Source: Puccinellia tenuiflora
Taxonomy: Eukaryota > Streptophyta > Magnoliopsida > Poales > Poaceae
Assembly (NCBI GenBank): GCA_012064385.1
Contig: QRDG01000478.1
Span: 1 to 64,000 of the forward strand
Direction: 5' to 3'
DNA: 64,000 bases
Shown here: positions 1 to 10,283 of the stretch, piece by piece
Numbering within the stretch: the stretch's first letter is position 1
How the letters are laid out: the number at the start of each line of letters is the position of its first letter
Position numbers and translations under genes: made by a program
The notes under the pieces: generated by a model
What the model saw: the letters and a program-made list of their open reading frames with translations, nothing else
Told to the model about the DNA's origin: nothing
Databases searched by the model: none

Positions 1-117
1 TTGCCAATTGTTTCACTATTAAGTCTTTTTTTTATTCTTTCATCTATCAGGAAAGAATCAATAGTTTTCATAATGACCTTTTTCTTTAAGATAACATACA
101 ATATTTTTGTTTTACAG

Positions 118-2472
118 GTTCGAGAGTGACATGCTGTTGCAGCGGTTTAGGGCGACTTCTGACTTTATTGCAAATCTTCAAGATCGTGTCGGCAGTGGTT
201 CCAGGATTATCGAACATATAACTCGTAAGAATGATACACTAGCCTGAATATTTAGGGTCAGCCTGTTTGTTCAGTTAACAAACTATTTTTTGTTTTTTCT
301 TTCGTTTGCAAAGCTCTACATAGGAGGTGCATTGAAACATTATATAATGATGATCACGAGCTTGATGATCTGTTGGAGAGTCAGAACACTGGTGCTGCTC
401 TTTCTATTCTACTTTCTCGTCTAAACCGGAGAGTAGAAAATTTGTCGGAGGCACGCTTATGTTTGGATAAGATACTTTCACCATTGATTGCTGAAAATTA
501 CTACAGATCGCTTGATCATCATGGCCCCTCTTTCAAACAGTTGGATGCAAAGAGGATGGGCCAAAAGGTAGTTTCACCTTTCAATCTGCCCGGCAAAACA
601 GTACTACCTGTAATTAATTAGCATTTCCCATTTTTATTGTTCTTAGTCGTTTTCATACATTTTCACTTGCAGCTTTGCTGGCTGAAGCCAAAGAAATCCA
701 AAAATCGAGGCTGAATGCTGGAGATGAATATGTTAACCCTTATATACACAAGGACATAAGCAGGATTGTTTCCTCTGTGTGCCCTTCTGAAGAGAAGCTT
801 ATGATGAATTGGACAAAAATAGTACATCCATTTCTTTCTGCTAACTGTTTACTGTCTTACTTGGAGGAAACTGTAGCTCCTAGTAAAGCTTGTGAACACT
901 GTGGTATCAGCAAAGATTTTCTCAGTAGCATTCCCGATGCTTTCGTTGCTAATAAGCTTCCTCTGTCTTCCAAGGTATATATATGCACGCATAAAATTAT
1001 TTTTTATCATAATTATGTTACCGAATTAAGAATATTCAGAAAAAATAATTTGGGCAGTATCCAGGTCAAGTAAAACTGACCTCATTATCCTTTCAGGAAG
1101 ATGAATTTGTGAGGAAAACTTACAATGAGCGCAGTTCTTCACGCCATGGTTTTGGTGTGGAGATCGAGGAAGGTGAGTTCATACCCAATGTAGAAACGAT
1201 CAAATCGGATTCCATGGTTGGTCCTGGAGAAGGACCAGCAAGAGCAAGTTGTGATATTGCTGCTTTCGGTGGGCATCCCGGAACCGATACTTCCATGCCT
1301 AGTAGTTGTGCCCACGTGAATGAACATGAAAAAAAGAATGAACCAAGGCAGCTCTCTAGAAGAACAACTAAACCGCGTGGTGTGAAAGGTGGTACATGTT
1401 GTTCACTAGTTGTGCTCTGCAGGCTGTACCAGGTATTTCAGCATTTCTTAATCTTCCTCGACGCTTTCTTAATCTTTTTCAACATGTAAACGGAATATAT
1501 ATAGTTTGTTTTGCACAAAGTATCATGATATGTCCTTTTTTTAGAACGAACTATCATGATTTTTCTTGCATTGTAATGTTATTTGTACTTATTTTTTTCT
1601 TGTTTGGTAGATTTTGTACAAGAGACTACAAACTGCGAGGGGTTTATGCACCGGTGATATATACACAGAGTAACATTGCTTGTCTTAAGATTTTTTTTTT
1701 CATTTCTAGCCATGGGAGTGTTGGTCTTAAATTCACAATCTGTTTTATTGAGTGGTGCAGATTTAAGGATCAACTCTGCGGGCTGCTTGATCGCTCTATT
1801 GACAATTGCAGTTTTGAGGACTTCTGTCTTAAATTTCTTGGGCCAAACTCCTTTGAGCTTTTCACTCTGGATTTAGTCGTAAACCGAGTTATCAAGCAGG
1901 TATTGTAAATCGATTGTGCAATCATCGATGACCGTGAATTTCGACATTGATAATCAAGATAACTCTGTTTATTTGCAGCTGTGCGTAATTTCTTCAAGCG
2001 ACTCGCTCGTCCAGTTCCTCGAGAAATTAGGGAGACCAGTTCCACCGAAACTTTTGTCCCCGCATCAAAACGTAAATCCTAGAATCCTTTTTTTACTTAT
2101 CTCCCTATTCAGCTCATCTCAATCTCCGCCATATTAACCAGGGCATATATAGTATTATTACGTGTTAGACGCTGAGATGTATTTAGATGCAGAATTAATT
2201 GGGTCTATTCAGATTATACTCTGATCTGATGGATGTGTTTTCTCCTCTCCAACTCAGCCATCAACTGGATTGCATGACCGAGAGGAGCAAGACGGAAAAC
2301 TGTCGCTTCATTTTGAGAGAAGGTACGTAGGTCGACAAAAGGAGGAATAATCGGTACTGTTTTGAACTCGAAGTTTAACCCCGGCTGTGCATGTTTCAGG
2401 AAGAAACGCAAGTTGGAAAACGGTGCGGCAAGTTCTTCTCAGCCTGCAGGAGGAAGGGACTCAAACTCGTAG
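118..2472 (+). CDS. SIN3-like transcriptional co-repressor, C-terminal part (5' end outside window)
   Basis: SIN3 proteins scaffold histone deacetylase complexes in the nucleus. Exons read from splice sites: 118-224, 314-567, about 673-974, 1097-1432, 1611-1669, 1761-1899, 1979-2071, 2258-2321 and 2400-2472 (TAG). The diagnostic part is the SIN3 C-terminal domain: RLYQ|ILYKRLQTAR, then LLDRSIDNCSFEDFC, LGPNSFELFTLDLVV and VIKQ|LCVISSSDSLVQFLE. These follow the order in plant SIN3-like proteins. The N-terminal PAH repeats and HDAC-interaction region lie before base 1. The protein ends in a basic KKRKLENG tail. Most junctions keep frame (974/1097, 1432/1611, 1669/1761). The junction 567/673 does not: canonical GT-AG gives a one-base shift, so this copy may be damaged or spliced unusually. 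Family call is secure; functionality is uncertain. Confidence 0.8.
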
Positions 2473-2499
2473 TTGAATGCTTGATGGTATTGTATATAT

Positions 2500-2850
2500 T
2501 TGTACATTTGTGTAATGTAACGGAAACGTGTAACAAAATGGATTATGACCTACACTAGAGTCAGACATGGAATTTGTTCACAGTGCCCGTTCATGTGCCA
2601 ATGTTCTTTGATCTCTCTTCTTCTTCATACTGTACCACAACTCATTCAGGCTCTGCATGCTTTAGCATCATAGTTGAACTGAATATTGCACACCATTTTG
2701 GACTGGAGTTTTTGCAAGGACAATGATGACAATGGAACTCCATTGCGTCCCATGTTAATATTGCAGATCTAAATCTGCAGCCAAGTTCTTCTCGCCAGCA
2801 ATTAATAGGCAATGATATCTCCAGGAATCTACATGTTAAGCTATTTTAAT
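2500..2850 (+). repeat. 3' flank of the SIN3-like gene, copy A of a dispersed duplication
   Basis: The stretch starting near TGTACATTTGTGTAATGTAA recurs, diverged and with indels, at 7438-7710 behind the first F-box gene. Shared blocks include GGAAACGTGTAACAAAATGG, CAGTGCCCGTTCATG, ATATTGCACACCATTTTGGA and the terminal CTACATGTTAAG. It contains the 3' UTR and polyadenylation region of the SIN3-like gene and no convincing ORF. Confidence 0.75.
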
Positions 2851-2904
2851 ATGTGCACTGTCAGTGGAATTTACAGCGTTCAGCAGTGTAAGCAAGATGT
2901 GCAG

Positions 2905-4521
2905 TCAGCTGAAAAAAATTGATGCATCACTGGACGGATCCGCAGAGATGGAGTTCGCCGGAACTGCTTGGAACTCGTGCACCACGCCGTCGATCTCTAT
3001 GAGGCTGCAGCCGGGGACCTTGTCCACCTTGCTTCTCCTCATCTGCCGCCTCACCTGCACCGCCTCGCCATGCCGGCCCTCGCACGCGTACATGTTGGAC
3101 ATGAGCACGTAGTCCCCGGCGTCGGCCTCCTCACCGCCCATCCGCCGCATCACGCGCTCGGCGCGGGCGACGTAGCCGTGCGCCCGGCATGACGAGAGCA
3201 GCGAGCCCCAGATGGGCGCGTCAGGCTGGACCGGCATCGCGGCGACGAGCTCCTCCGCCTCGTCCAGCCTCCCGGCGCGACCAAGCATGTCGACGACGCA
3301 TCCGTAGTGCTCGACGCCGGGCGCCACGTCGTGCACCTTCTCCATGGCGTCGAAGTGCCGGAGCCCGTCCTCGACCAACCCGGCGTGGCAGCAGGCCGAG
3401 AGCACGCCGAGGAAGGTCACTTTGTTTGGTTTGACGCCGGCTCGCCGCATGTCGGCGAAGAGCGCAAGCGCTTCCTCGCCTCGGCCGTGCGCGGCCAGCC
3501 CCGAGATCATGGACGTGTAGGTGTACACGTCCCGCCGCGCCATGGCGTCGAACACCTCCGCGGCCTGCTCCACCGCGCCGCACTTGGCGTACATGTCCAG
3601 CAGCGCGTTGCCCACGAGGCCGTCCGCAGCGGAAGCGTTCCGTCCGGTACTCCGGCCCAGGTAATAGGCGTGCGCCCACATGCCGGCGTCGAGCGCGCCA
3701 AGCCGCGCGCACGACCCAAGGACGGCGACGAACGTCGCCTCGTCCGGATGCGCGCCGAGCTGCTGCTGCTCAAGCATCTCCCGGAACAGAGCCAGGGCCT
3801 CCCGGGGCTGGCCAGCACGCGCATACGCAGATATCATCGTGTTCCAGGTCACCACGTTCTTGTCCGGCTCCATCGTCCTGAAGCACCGGAGCGCGGTCGC
3901 CGCGTCGCCGCACTTGGCGTACATGTCAACTAGCGCGTTGCACGCAACGACATCGAGGGCCACCCCCGCTACTAGGACGCGCCGGTGCACCTCCCTGGCC
4001 AGCGCGAGGTCCCCGGCGCCGGCGCAGGCCGCGAACGCCGCCGCAGCGGCCACGGCGTCGACGACAACCGCGCCGTCGTCCGCCATGGCCAGGAACAGCG
4101 ATGCGGCCTCGCGAAATAGTCCCAGGCGCGCGTGCCCGGTCATCATGGATGTCCAGGAGACCACATCCGGCGGCGGGTCGCCGGAGAAGAGGGCGCACGC
4201 GACGCCGCGGCGTCCGCACGCGAGGTAGAGCGCGACGAGGGAGTCGCGAACGCCGCGGTGGCGGCGGTCGAGTCCGAGCTTGGCGGCGTGGGCGTGAAGT
4301 GCCGACGCTGCTTCCCCGGCTGCCGGGGACGACGCGGTGGCCAGGCGCTTCAGAACTCCTCGGAGCTCGCCGGCGTCGTGAGGTGCGCCGCCGCGACGGA
4401 GCGACGGCGCGTGTGGAGGTACGGTGCCAGGCTTGGAGGTGCGGTTAGGGGAGCGGAGCGGAGCAACCGCGGGCTTGTTGCTGGCTTGCCGTACGGGCGG
4501 ATAAGGTGCGTCCATGACCAT
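2905..4521 (-). CDS. Pentatricopeptide repeat protein, PLS/E subclass, intronless
   Basis: 538-residue single-exon protein. PPR proteins bind organellar RNA for editing, splicing or stabilisation in plastids or mitochondria. Repeats are clear from about residue 60 on, for example DVVSWTSMMTGHARLGLF, NVVTWNTMISAYARAG, LVGNALLDMYAKCGAVEQA and DVYTYTSMISGLAAHGR. The alternating long and short motifs with YAKCG signatures indicate the PLS class. The C-terminus has an E1 motif (YVLMSNMYACEGRH, VRRQMR) and the start of E2 (PGCSLIEIDGVVHEF), then ends in a non-motif tail, so there is no DYW deaminase domain. The N-terminus is basic and proline-rich, compatible with an organellar transit peptide. The start is the first ATG of a long GC-rich ORF. 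No breaks are seen. The exact RNA target cannot be inferred. Confidence 0.9.
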   Translation of the reverse strand: MVMDAPYPPVRQASNKPAVAPLRSPNRTSKPGTVPPHAPSLRRGGAPHDAGELRGVLKRLATASSPAAGEAASALHAHAAKLGLDRRHRGVRDSLVALYLACGRRGVACALFSGDPPPDVVSWTSMMTGHARLGLFREAASLFLAMADDGAVVVDAVAAAAAFAACAGAGDLALAREVHRRVLVAGVALDVVACNALVDMYAKCGDAATALRCFRTMEPDKNVVTWNTMISAYARAGQPREALALFREMLEQQQLGAHPDEATFVAVLGSCARLGALDAGMWAHAYYLGRSTGRNASAADGLVGNALLDMYAKCGAVEQAAEVFDAMARRDVYTYTSMISGLAAHGRGEEALALFADMRRAGVKPNKVTFLGVLSACCHAGLVEDGLRHFDAMEKVHDVAPGVEHYGCVVDMLGRAGRLDEAEELVAAMPVQPDAPIWGSLLSSCRAHGYVARAERVMRRMGGEEADAGDYVLMSNMYACEGRHGEAVQVRRQMRRSKVDKVPGCSLIEIDGVVHEFQAVPANSISADPSSDASIFFS

Positions 4522-4864
4522 GACGATGGCGTCGTCGTTCGAGCTGACAGGAAGGAAACTGCCGTCCAGTCAGTAGTGCTGTCCGTGGTAGGATTTTTTG
4601 TTAACGAAAAATGCCCTTGTCGTAGAAAGTAGAAACGAGCAGTACTATCAAGTTTTTCTCGCACTGAAACGAGAAATGGTGTTTAAACAAAAAAACGAGA
4701 AATTGTGTTCGAAATACGAGCACTATTCAGTGGCTAGATCAGTTCAAGCAACTCGGTGAGATATAACACACGTGGAAATTTAAAACCATTTCTACTCTAG
4801 TGCAATTTCAGTCATTAACTACTCATCAGAAATTCACCTTGACTCCTTGGCTTCTAGATATGCA

Positions 4865-5180
4865 TACGCTCTCTTTTACTGAAAAATTACATTTCAAAAT
4901 GTCAAAAAAAATTCAAAAACAAATTCATGCATCTGTCTCGAAATTCTATGTGTATACGTAAAGTTTTACCAAAAATCGACACTTTACGTGGCATGTGAAA
5001 AAAAGTCCCGTATAAAGTGTTATTTTAGCAAAAAAAATAAATAAATCCACACATGGCAAAAAAATATCGTTATTCGTGAAACGGCTTCTGAAGCACATAG
5101 TATATGAAGATGTATGCGTGAGTAGTTTTTAGAATTTTTCAACATTCAAAATAAAATGCATTTTAAAGAAAGGATGTATA
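4865..5180. mobile_element. AT-rich foldback (MITE-like) element
   Basis: The left part (ACATTTCAAAATGTC, GCATCTGTCTCGAAATTC, CTTTACGTGGCATGTG) is an imperfect inverted copy of the right part (CACATGGC, GATGTATGCGTGAG, CAACATTCAAAAT), so the DNA can fold into a long hairpin. There is no coding potential. Clean terminal duplications were not found, so superfamily and exact ends are open. The stretch 4522-4865 between the PPR start and this element is promoter/spacer DNA with no other recognised feature. Confidence 0.4.
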
Positions 5181-5279
5181 TGATCGGGCACCAAAATGCT
5201 GCTCGCACTACCAATCCATTCTATCCAATCCAAGTACCGCGATACCATTACATTTCACAAAAGGGAAAAATCGATTTGG

Positions 5280-5600
5280 CTTCGAGGTGGACATGCTCCC
5301 TTTACGAAAAGAAAAACACAAAAATTCTGGAAAAAAAAATCACGCATACATCTCAAATTATATGTGCGCATGCAAAGTTTCAGGAAAAAACCGATATTTT
5401 TTATGCGCCGCGTAAAAAGACAGAAAAAATCTCGTGAAAAGTCTTGTTTTACGCTGAATTTTGTATTTTTTTTGTAGCAATCTCAAAACATGTCTTTTTT
5501 TCGTGAATTGAATTTATGCGCATATGGACGTGGATATGTATGCACAAAACTATTTTTTAGAGAATATTTTGACATGTCAAAATCGATGGCAATGTGGTAG
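5280..5600. mobile_element. Second AT-rich foldback element
   Basis: Left-arm blocks (AAAAATTCTGG, CACGCATACATCTC, ATGTGCGCATGC) reappear inverted in the right arm (GCGCATATGG, ATATGTATGC, AGAATATTTT), giving a long imperfect hairpin centred near 5440. It resembles the neighbouring element at 4865-5180 in composition and arm motifs. No target duplication was identified. Confidence 0.4.
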
Positions 5601-5850
5601 CGTGCGGGCCTTGGGAGTAGAAATTGTGTGGCATTCTTGTTGTTTTTGCCTGCGTACAACTGACACAGTTGGCGTCCTGGCGACAGAGGGTGAGCTCCCG
5701 TGCGTGGAGAGGAATTACGGTGACTACTGCCTCAGCATCTCTCTCCCCAAGCTGGCGAGGGTGACTGGGTGAGCAGCACGGTCGGGACGGGCCGAGTCCT
5801 GGACCGACTCGGGTAGGTACAAGAACGACTTTCCGATACGGATCCATCCT

Positions 5851-5857
5851 TTATAAG
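5851..5857 (+). promoter_or_regulatory. TATA box of the first F-box gene
   Basis: TTATAAGGG lies 87 bp upstream of the F-box start codon at 5938. The spacing fits a plant core promoter with a short 5' UTR. Confidence 0.5.
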
Positions 5858-5937
5858 GGTGCACCGTGTCCACCCGATCCGTCCAACGCAAGAACGAACA
5901 GTCCAACACCAAGGGAAAGGAATCGAATTACAGATAG

Positions 5938-7395
5938 ATGGAGCGGCAGGGCGACGACCGGACGCAGCTGTTGCCCGACGACGTGTTCGCGGCCGTCCTC
6001 GGCCGCCTCGCTCCACGCGGCCTCGCCACGTCCCGCCGCGTCTGCAAGGCGTGGCGGGACACCGTCGACGCCCGCCGCATGCTGCGCGCCGACCTCCTCC
6101 CGCGCTCGCTGGCCGGTTTCTTCATCAACTTCAACGAGATGAGGTACTCGGAGTTCTTCGCCCGCCCATCACCACCCTCCGACGGAATCCTCCGAGGAAG
6201 AAGCTTCGTCTACCGCACCATGCAAGATCACTGCAACGGCCTCCTCCTGTTTCACTATCACAGGATGGTGGCAAACCCGGCCACGGGGTGGACAACGACC
6301 TTTACGCCGCCGCTGCCCAAGAGACCGGAGATGGAGTGCCTCATCGACGACGCCTTCCTCGTGTTTGATCCTATCGACTCACCCCACTATCATGTTCTCC
6401 TGGTACCTCGCATTCCGGACATCGAACTTGACGTAGAGACGGACGACGAAGACCCTATGGACGACGTGGTTGACCCTGCAATGCTAGGGTTGGAATGGCC
6501 ACCATCGTCATTTGTCCTGCGGGTCTTCTCGTCGGCGACCAACCGATGGGAGGAAAGGACATTCTTCCGGGGAGGGGAGGCAGCAGGAACCGTTGCCGAG
6601 TTGGGCGAAGCTTCATGGGGTAATAAGCCCGACGCCGTTTACTGGCATGGCGCACTCTTTGTGCGGTGCCAAAAAGGTTTTGTTATGAGGTACGAGCTAC
6701 TTACCTTTCCGATAGATCTTGATTCTCTCCCTCGTGATGTCTTTTTATTTATTGACATGTCGGTTAATAATGTGACTTCTTGCAGGTTTTCATTATCGAG
6801 TAGCACGTACCAAGTAATTAAACCGTCCGAAGAGCTGGTACCCGAGAGCTTCCAAAATAGTCATGACATGGGAAAATCGAAAAGGGGAGTATATTACGCA
6901 TTACATGGAGTTTCGGACCGACTTCGAATATGGGTTCTCGATGAATCGCGCGCTCATAGTATGTGGGTGTTGGAGCATGATAGACACCTTAAGCTACCGC
7001 CGCCATGTCATAGTAGTGACCAACAAGTTTATGGGCCATGGATCCTGCAAGATGTTAATTATAGTGAAGAAAAGTACTTCCAGCTTAACGACGATGACAA
7101 TGACAACACGACAGTAGAAGAGAATTTTGAATGGAACTCTGATGATGATGAGGACGAGGATGTCTTGGACACAAAAGATATTGTGGACAAATTCGGCGGT
7201 GAAATGTCGATCCTTGGATTTCATCCTTTCAAAGAAATCGTATTCATGAGTAGAAGTTTGTGTAGAGGATTGGCATATCATTTAAACACCTCCAAGTTTC
7301 AAGACCTTGGTAACTTATTCCCAAAGCATTACGACGCTGGACCACGTGGACTTATTAAGGCATCTTTTCCGTATACGCCTTGTTGGATGGAATAG
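5938..7395 (+). CDS. F-box protein, grass-expanded family, intronless
   Basis: 485-residue single-exon protein. F-box proteins are the substrate receptors of SCF ubiquitin ligases and bind SKP1 through the N-terminal F-box. Here the F-box is at about residues 11-50 (LLPDDVFAAVLGRLAPRGLA then RRVCKAWRDTVDARR). The rest is the diverged F-box-associated region usual in grass clusters, with WP-, RVFSSATNRWEER- and LGFHPFKEIVFMS-type strands. A strongly acidic run (about residues 375-412, rich in D/E/N) lies near the end. The ORF is uninterrupted and has a TATA-like element upstream. The 3' flank is copied from the SIN3-like gene's flank, so this locus was assembled by duplication. The substrate is unknown. 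Confidence 0.88.
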   Translation: MERQGDDRTQLLPDDVFAAVLGRLAPRGLATSRRVCKAWRDTVDARRMLRADLLPRSLAGFFINFNEMRYSEFFARPSPPSDGILRGRSFVYRTMQDHCNGLLLFHYHRMVANPATGWTTTFTPPLPKRPEMECLIDDAFLVFDPIDSPHYHVLLVPRIPDIELDVETDDEDPMDDVVDPAMLGLEWPPSSFVLRVFSSATNRWEERTFFRGGEAAGTVAELGEASWGNKPDAVYWHGALFVRCQKGFVMRYELLTFPIDLDSLPRDVFLFIDMSVNNVTSCRFSLSSSTYQVIKPSEELVPESFQNSHDMGKSKRGVYYALHGVSDRLRIWVLDESRAHSMWVLEHDRHLKLPPPCHSSDQQVYGPWILQDVNYSEEKYFQLNDDDNDNTTVEENFEWNSDDDEDEDVLDTKDIVDKFGGEMSILGFHPFKEIVFMSRSLCRGLAYHLNTSKFQDLGNLFPKHYDAGPRGLIKASFPYTPCWME

Positions 7396-7437
7396 TTATT
7401 TGTAACTGTATATTCTGTTTTTAGAACATGAAAAAAA

Positions 7438-7710
7438 AAATGTACATTTGTGTATTGTAGCGGAAACGTGTAACAAAATGGATTATTACCTACACGGGAG
7501 TGAGACACTGAATTTGTTCACAGTGCCCGTTCATGTATCAATGTTCCCTGATCTCTTTTCTCTTCTTCGTACTGAATATTGCACACCATTTTGGACAATG
7601 GTGGCAATGGAACTCCACATACCCGTGCAGCCAAGTTAAGTTCAACAAATAATGGACAATGGATATCTCCAGGAGTCTACATGTTAAGTTATTCAATATG
7701 TTAAGGACAA
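7438..7710 (+). repeat. Copy B of the SIN3-like gene 3' flank
   Basis: Begins directly after an A-run behind the F-box stop codon. It follows copy A (2500-2850) through GGAAACGTGTAACAAAATGG, CAGTGCCCGTTCATG and ATCTCCAGGAGTCTACATG. It is about 80 bp shorter than copy A because of internal deletions. Confidence 0.75.
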
Positions 7711-8615
7711 GAATGAGTTACTGTTTCAGCAATTTCAAATGAACTATAACAATGAACCGGCTATGTTTCGAATGGCAACATAATCTACGGATATGTCCTC
7801 CACCCCCTTATGCGTTTTTACAATTTCTCATTATGATATGTAATTCGCCTCTTTGCTTTTGTTCCGGAGACTGGACCTGTGGGGCTGTGTGCATCTTAGC
7901 TATGCAGAGGCTGGGTGTTATGCTTAAAGCCTTTTACGTAATATAAAATTCCCTTTATCGAAAAATGTTTCGAAAAGGCCATGTGTTTACAAGCAGAAAG
8001 TATTTTCACTATGAGCCAAGAACCATTTTCGTCAGTATAAAGTAGGATTGCAAGCCACAATAACAATATGGCATAGCAAACAACCAACGATGCTTACAAG
8101 CAGAATATAAATTACCTAAAAGACTAAAGAATTTTTTTAGTGACTAAAGCAGAATATAACTTACCATTATTGACAGTGATGTTATTATTTGTGTTGCAGT
8201 TTTAACTGTGATTGCAAGGAACAATAACAGTATATCATAGCGAACAACGTAGCGATGCTTAAAATCAGCATAAAAATTACCTAAAAGGCTAAATGAACTT
8301 TTCAGTGTCAATAACTGAAAGAGAGGTCTAGGCTATGCTGCATTTGTTCTTCTATTCAGATAGCTTCTAAAACCAGAGTGCGTCGAGTCTAAAGTTGTAT
8401 TCAAGAAACGCAATGTTATTTCCAATGGATACTTCTTCCTTACTAAACTTCTTAAACTATTGTATTTGCATGAAACAAAAAAATACAAAGTGCAAATGAG
8501 ATAAAAGGTTAGAACTTACAACCAAATTCATGAGTACGGTGTTACAATTATTGATTCGGCAGAAGTGCTGATATGGAGGCATATGTTATTTTATGGTGAT
8601 CCAAATCCGATTCTA
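7711..8615. other. AT-rich spacer
   Basis: No gene, RNA or complete mobile element recognised. It contains two loosely similar blocks (near 8030-8090 and 8210-8280: CACAATAACAATATGGCATAGC and AACAATAACAGTATATCATAGC), probably an old local duplication. Confidence 0.4.
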
Positions 8616-8619
8616 CAAG

Positions 8620-8965
8620 AGGGAAGGCTAACGATGGAGCGAAGCAAGGCCCGTCGCCGGTAGGCTTGGGCCGACCTATTAGGTCAGGAGTTGTTACCGA
8701 GTTGGATTAGGGTTCACCTGTTACCGACCTATTAGGTCAGGACCACTACAAATACCTCTTGTAAGCCACCGCACGGGATAAGACACATATTGTAAATCCC
8801 GGCGCGTTTGTAACCTCACCCAAAATAGTGAAGTATTGCTGGCTGGCGCCCGTGGTTTTTTCTGTTCCTTGTTGGAAGGATTTTCCACGTTAAAATTCCG
8901 TGTCCCCGTTGGTTTGATCTTGTTTTTCGTTGTTGTTTTTCTATCGCTTATAACGGCGTAGGCAG
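8620..8965 (+). mobile_element. LTR-like retrotransposon fragment
   Basis: Promoter-like and R/U5-like sequence: CACTACAAATACCTCTTG, a repeated GACCTATTAGGTCAGGA block, TTGTAAATCCCGGCGCG, then a T/G-rich end (TTGGTTTGATCTTGTTTTTC). This is the usual look of a copia-type LTR. Neither a clean TG...CA pair nor a target duplication was found, so it is a fragment or an eroded solo LTR. Confidence 0.35.
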
Positions 8966-9036
8966 AGGATGAGTTTCAAAGAATACTCTTATGCCTCCAG
9001 TTTCATCATCATTAAAATGGTTACATTTCAAATTGT

Positions 9037-9411
9037 TTGCTACAGGTGGAGGAGTCTACAAATGTGGATGATAGCGAGAATGTTAAAAGACCGCGGTCGA
9101 ACGTGACGGTGGCCCATGTTGACATGGGGCCGAAGTTTTGGAGAAAGCATCCGTATCTTCTATATCTAAATAGCAAAGACCCACTACAAAAATTCTCTCA
9201 ACATGCAAGGAATCCACCTCATCAAACATCTTTGAGCAATCCTAACCTGCCATCTAAGCAAGTATGCTACCTAATGAAAAGGAAAAAAACATCATGTGAG
9301 GAGAGAACGTATATCACACCACCAGCTGGCCACACCCATCTCCCTTCCCATTTATCTTGCCATTTATTTATGTTGTTGCACGCCTTCTCCCATCCTCATC
9401 TACAATACTAA
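9037..9411 (+). other. Unrecognised 124-codon open stretch
   Basis: Open frame preceded by an acceptor-like TTTGCTACAG. It includes VKRPRSNVTVAHVDMG and PKFWRKHPYLLYLNSKD. It matches no family I recognise. Codon use becomes low-complexity toward the end. It could be an exon relic of a transposon or captured gene. The following spacer to 9990 holds nothing identifiable. Confidence 0.2.
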
Positions 9412-9995
9412 CCTGCAATCGAGAGCTAAACCTCCACATGCAAAAGGCGCACTCATTATTAGGGTGTGGTGAAGTGCACGAGCAGTTCAATTCCTTTGGG
9501 TCACGACAACACGACTCACTGTAGGGCACCATTCAATTCCTTTGGGAGTCTCTGACCATATAAACCATCGTTGTTCGTCACACTCTAGCACATTTTTTCT
9601 CCACTGCGGTTAGGCATTCTTTATCTGGGGAGCTGGTCAATTTTGAATTTCTCATGTGCCATATCATTTGGACAAAGCGGTCATTGTTGTTGATGCTTCA
9701 CCTATCGCTCTATGCTATATTTTTTATGCCATCGCTGATCGATCTACTTCAGTTTGGTACATACTTCTTCTATCTGTTGATTATGGTCTGGCTTCAGTCA
9801 ACAAATGAGCAACCCAATCTGAATATCAACTTGATCAAGTTAACAGAGGCTTTACATACATGTGTACTGGGCGCAATGAAGTGGGTAAAAACTCATGTCA
9901 GAGTTTATTTATTATGAAGTTTCTATTGTCTGATCTTGCTATCATTACCATACAAAGCAACAAGGTATGCAGCTTACCATACAAAGCAACAAGGT

Positions 9996-10283
9996 TATAG
10001 AATTGCTGCACTAGCCATATAGACCAAAAGTTCGAACTGATGAAAAGGGGCTAGGCAATATATTTATATTCAACACTCCCCCTCACGTCTAGTCTATTTT
10101 AGTCCTTAGCGTGGGATAGGAGCGGGCCGCAGGATCTTTTTTTCCTTTTTTTTAATCCGCGTGAGCGGGGTCTCGAACTCGAGACCTCTTGGCTCTGATA
10201 CCATATAGAATTGCTGCACTAGTCATATAGACCAAAAGTTCGAACTGATGGAAAGGGGCTAGGCAATATATTTATATTCAACA
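9996..10283 (-). mobile_element. Complete 288-bp TRIM/SMART-type miniature LTR retrotransposon
   Basis: Two direct repeats of 80 bp (9996-10075 and 10204-10283) differ at only two positions. On the minus strand each reads TGTTGAATATAAATATATTG ... CAATTCTATA. Immediately inside the 5' LTR (minus) is TGGTATCAGAGCC (10203-10191), the primer-binding site complementary to initiator tRNA-Met. Just before the 3' LTR is a purine tract (GACGTGAGGGGGAG). The element is flanked by a perfect 5-bp target duplication AAGGT (9991-9995 and 10284-10288). The internal region is only 128 bp and codes for nothing, so it must have been mobilised in trans. Size and layout match the small grass LTR elements called SMART. 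Confidence 0.9.

Noticed and set aside
3221..4632. Long ORFs on the plus strand and other minus frames over the PPR gene
   Set aside because: Shadows of the GC-rich PPR coding sequence; no domain and no splice logic.
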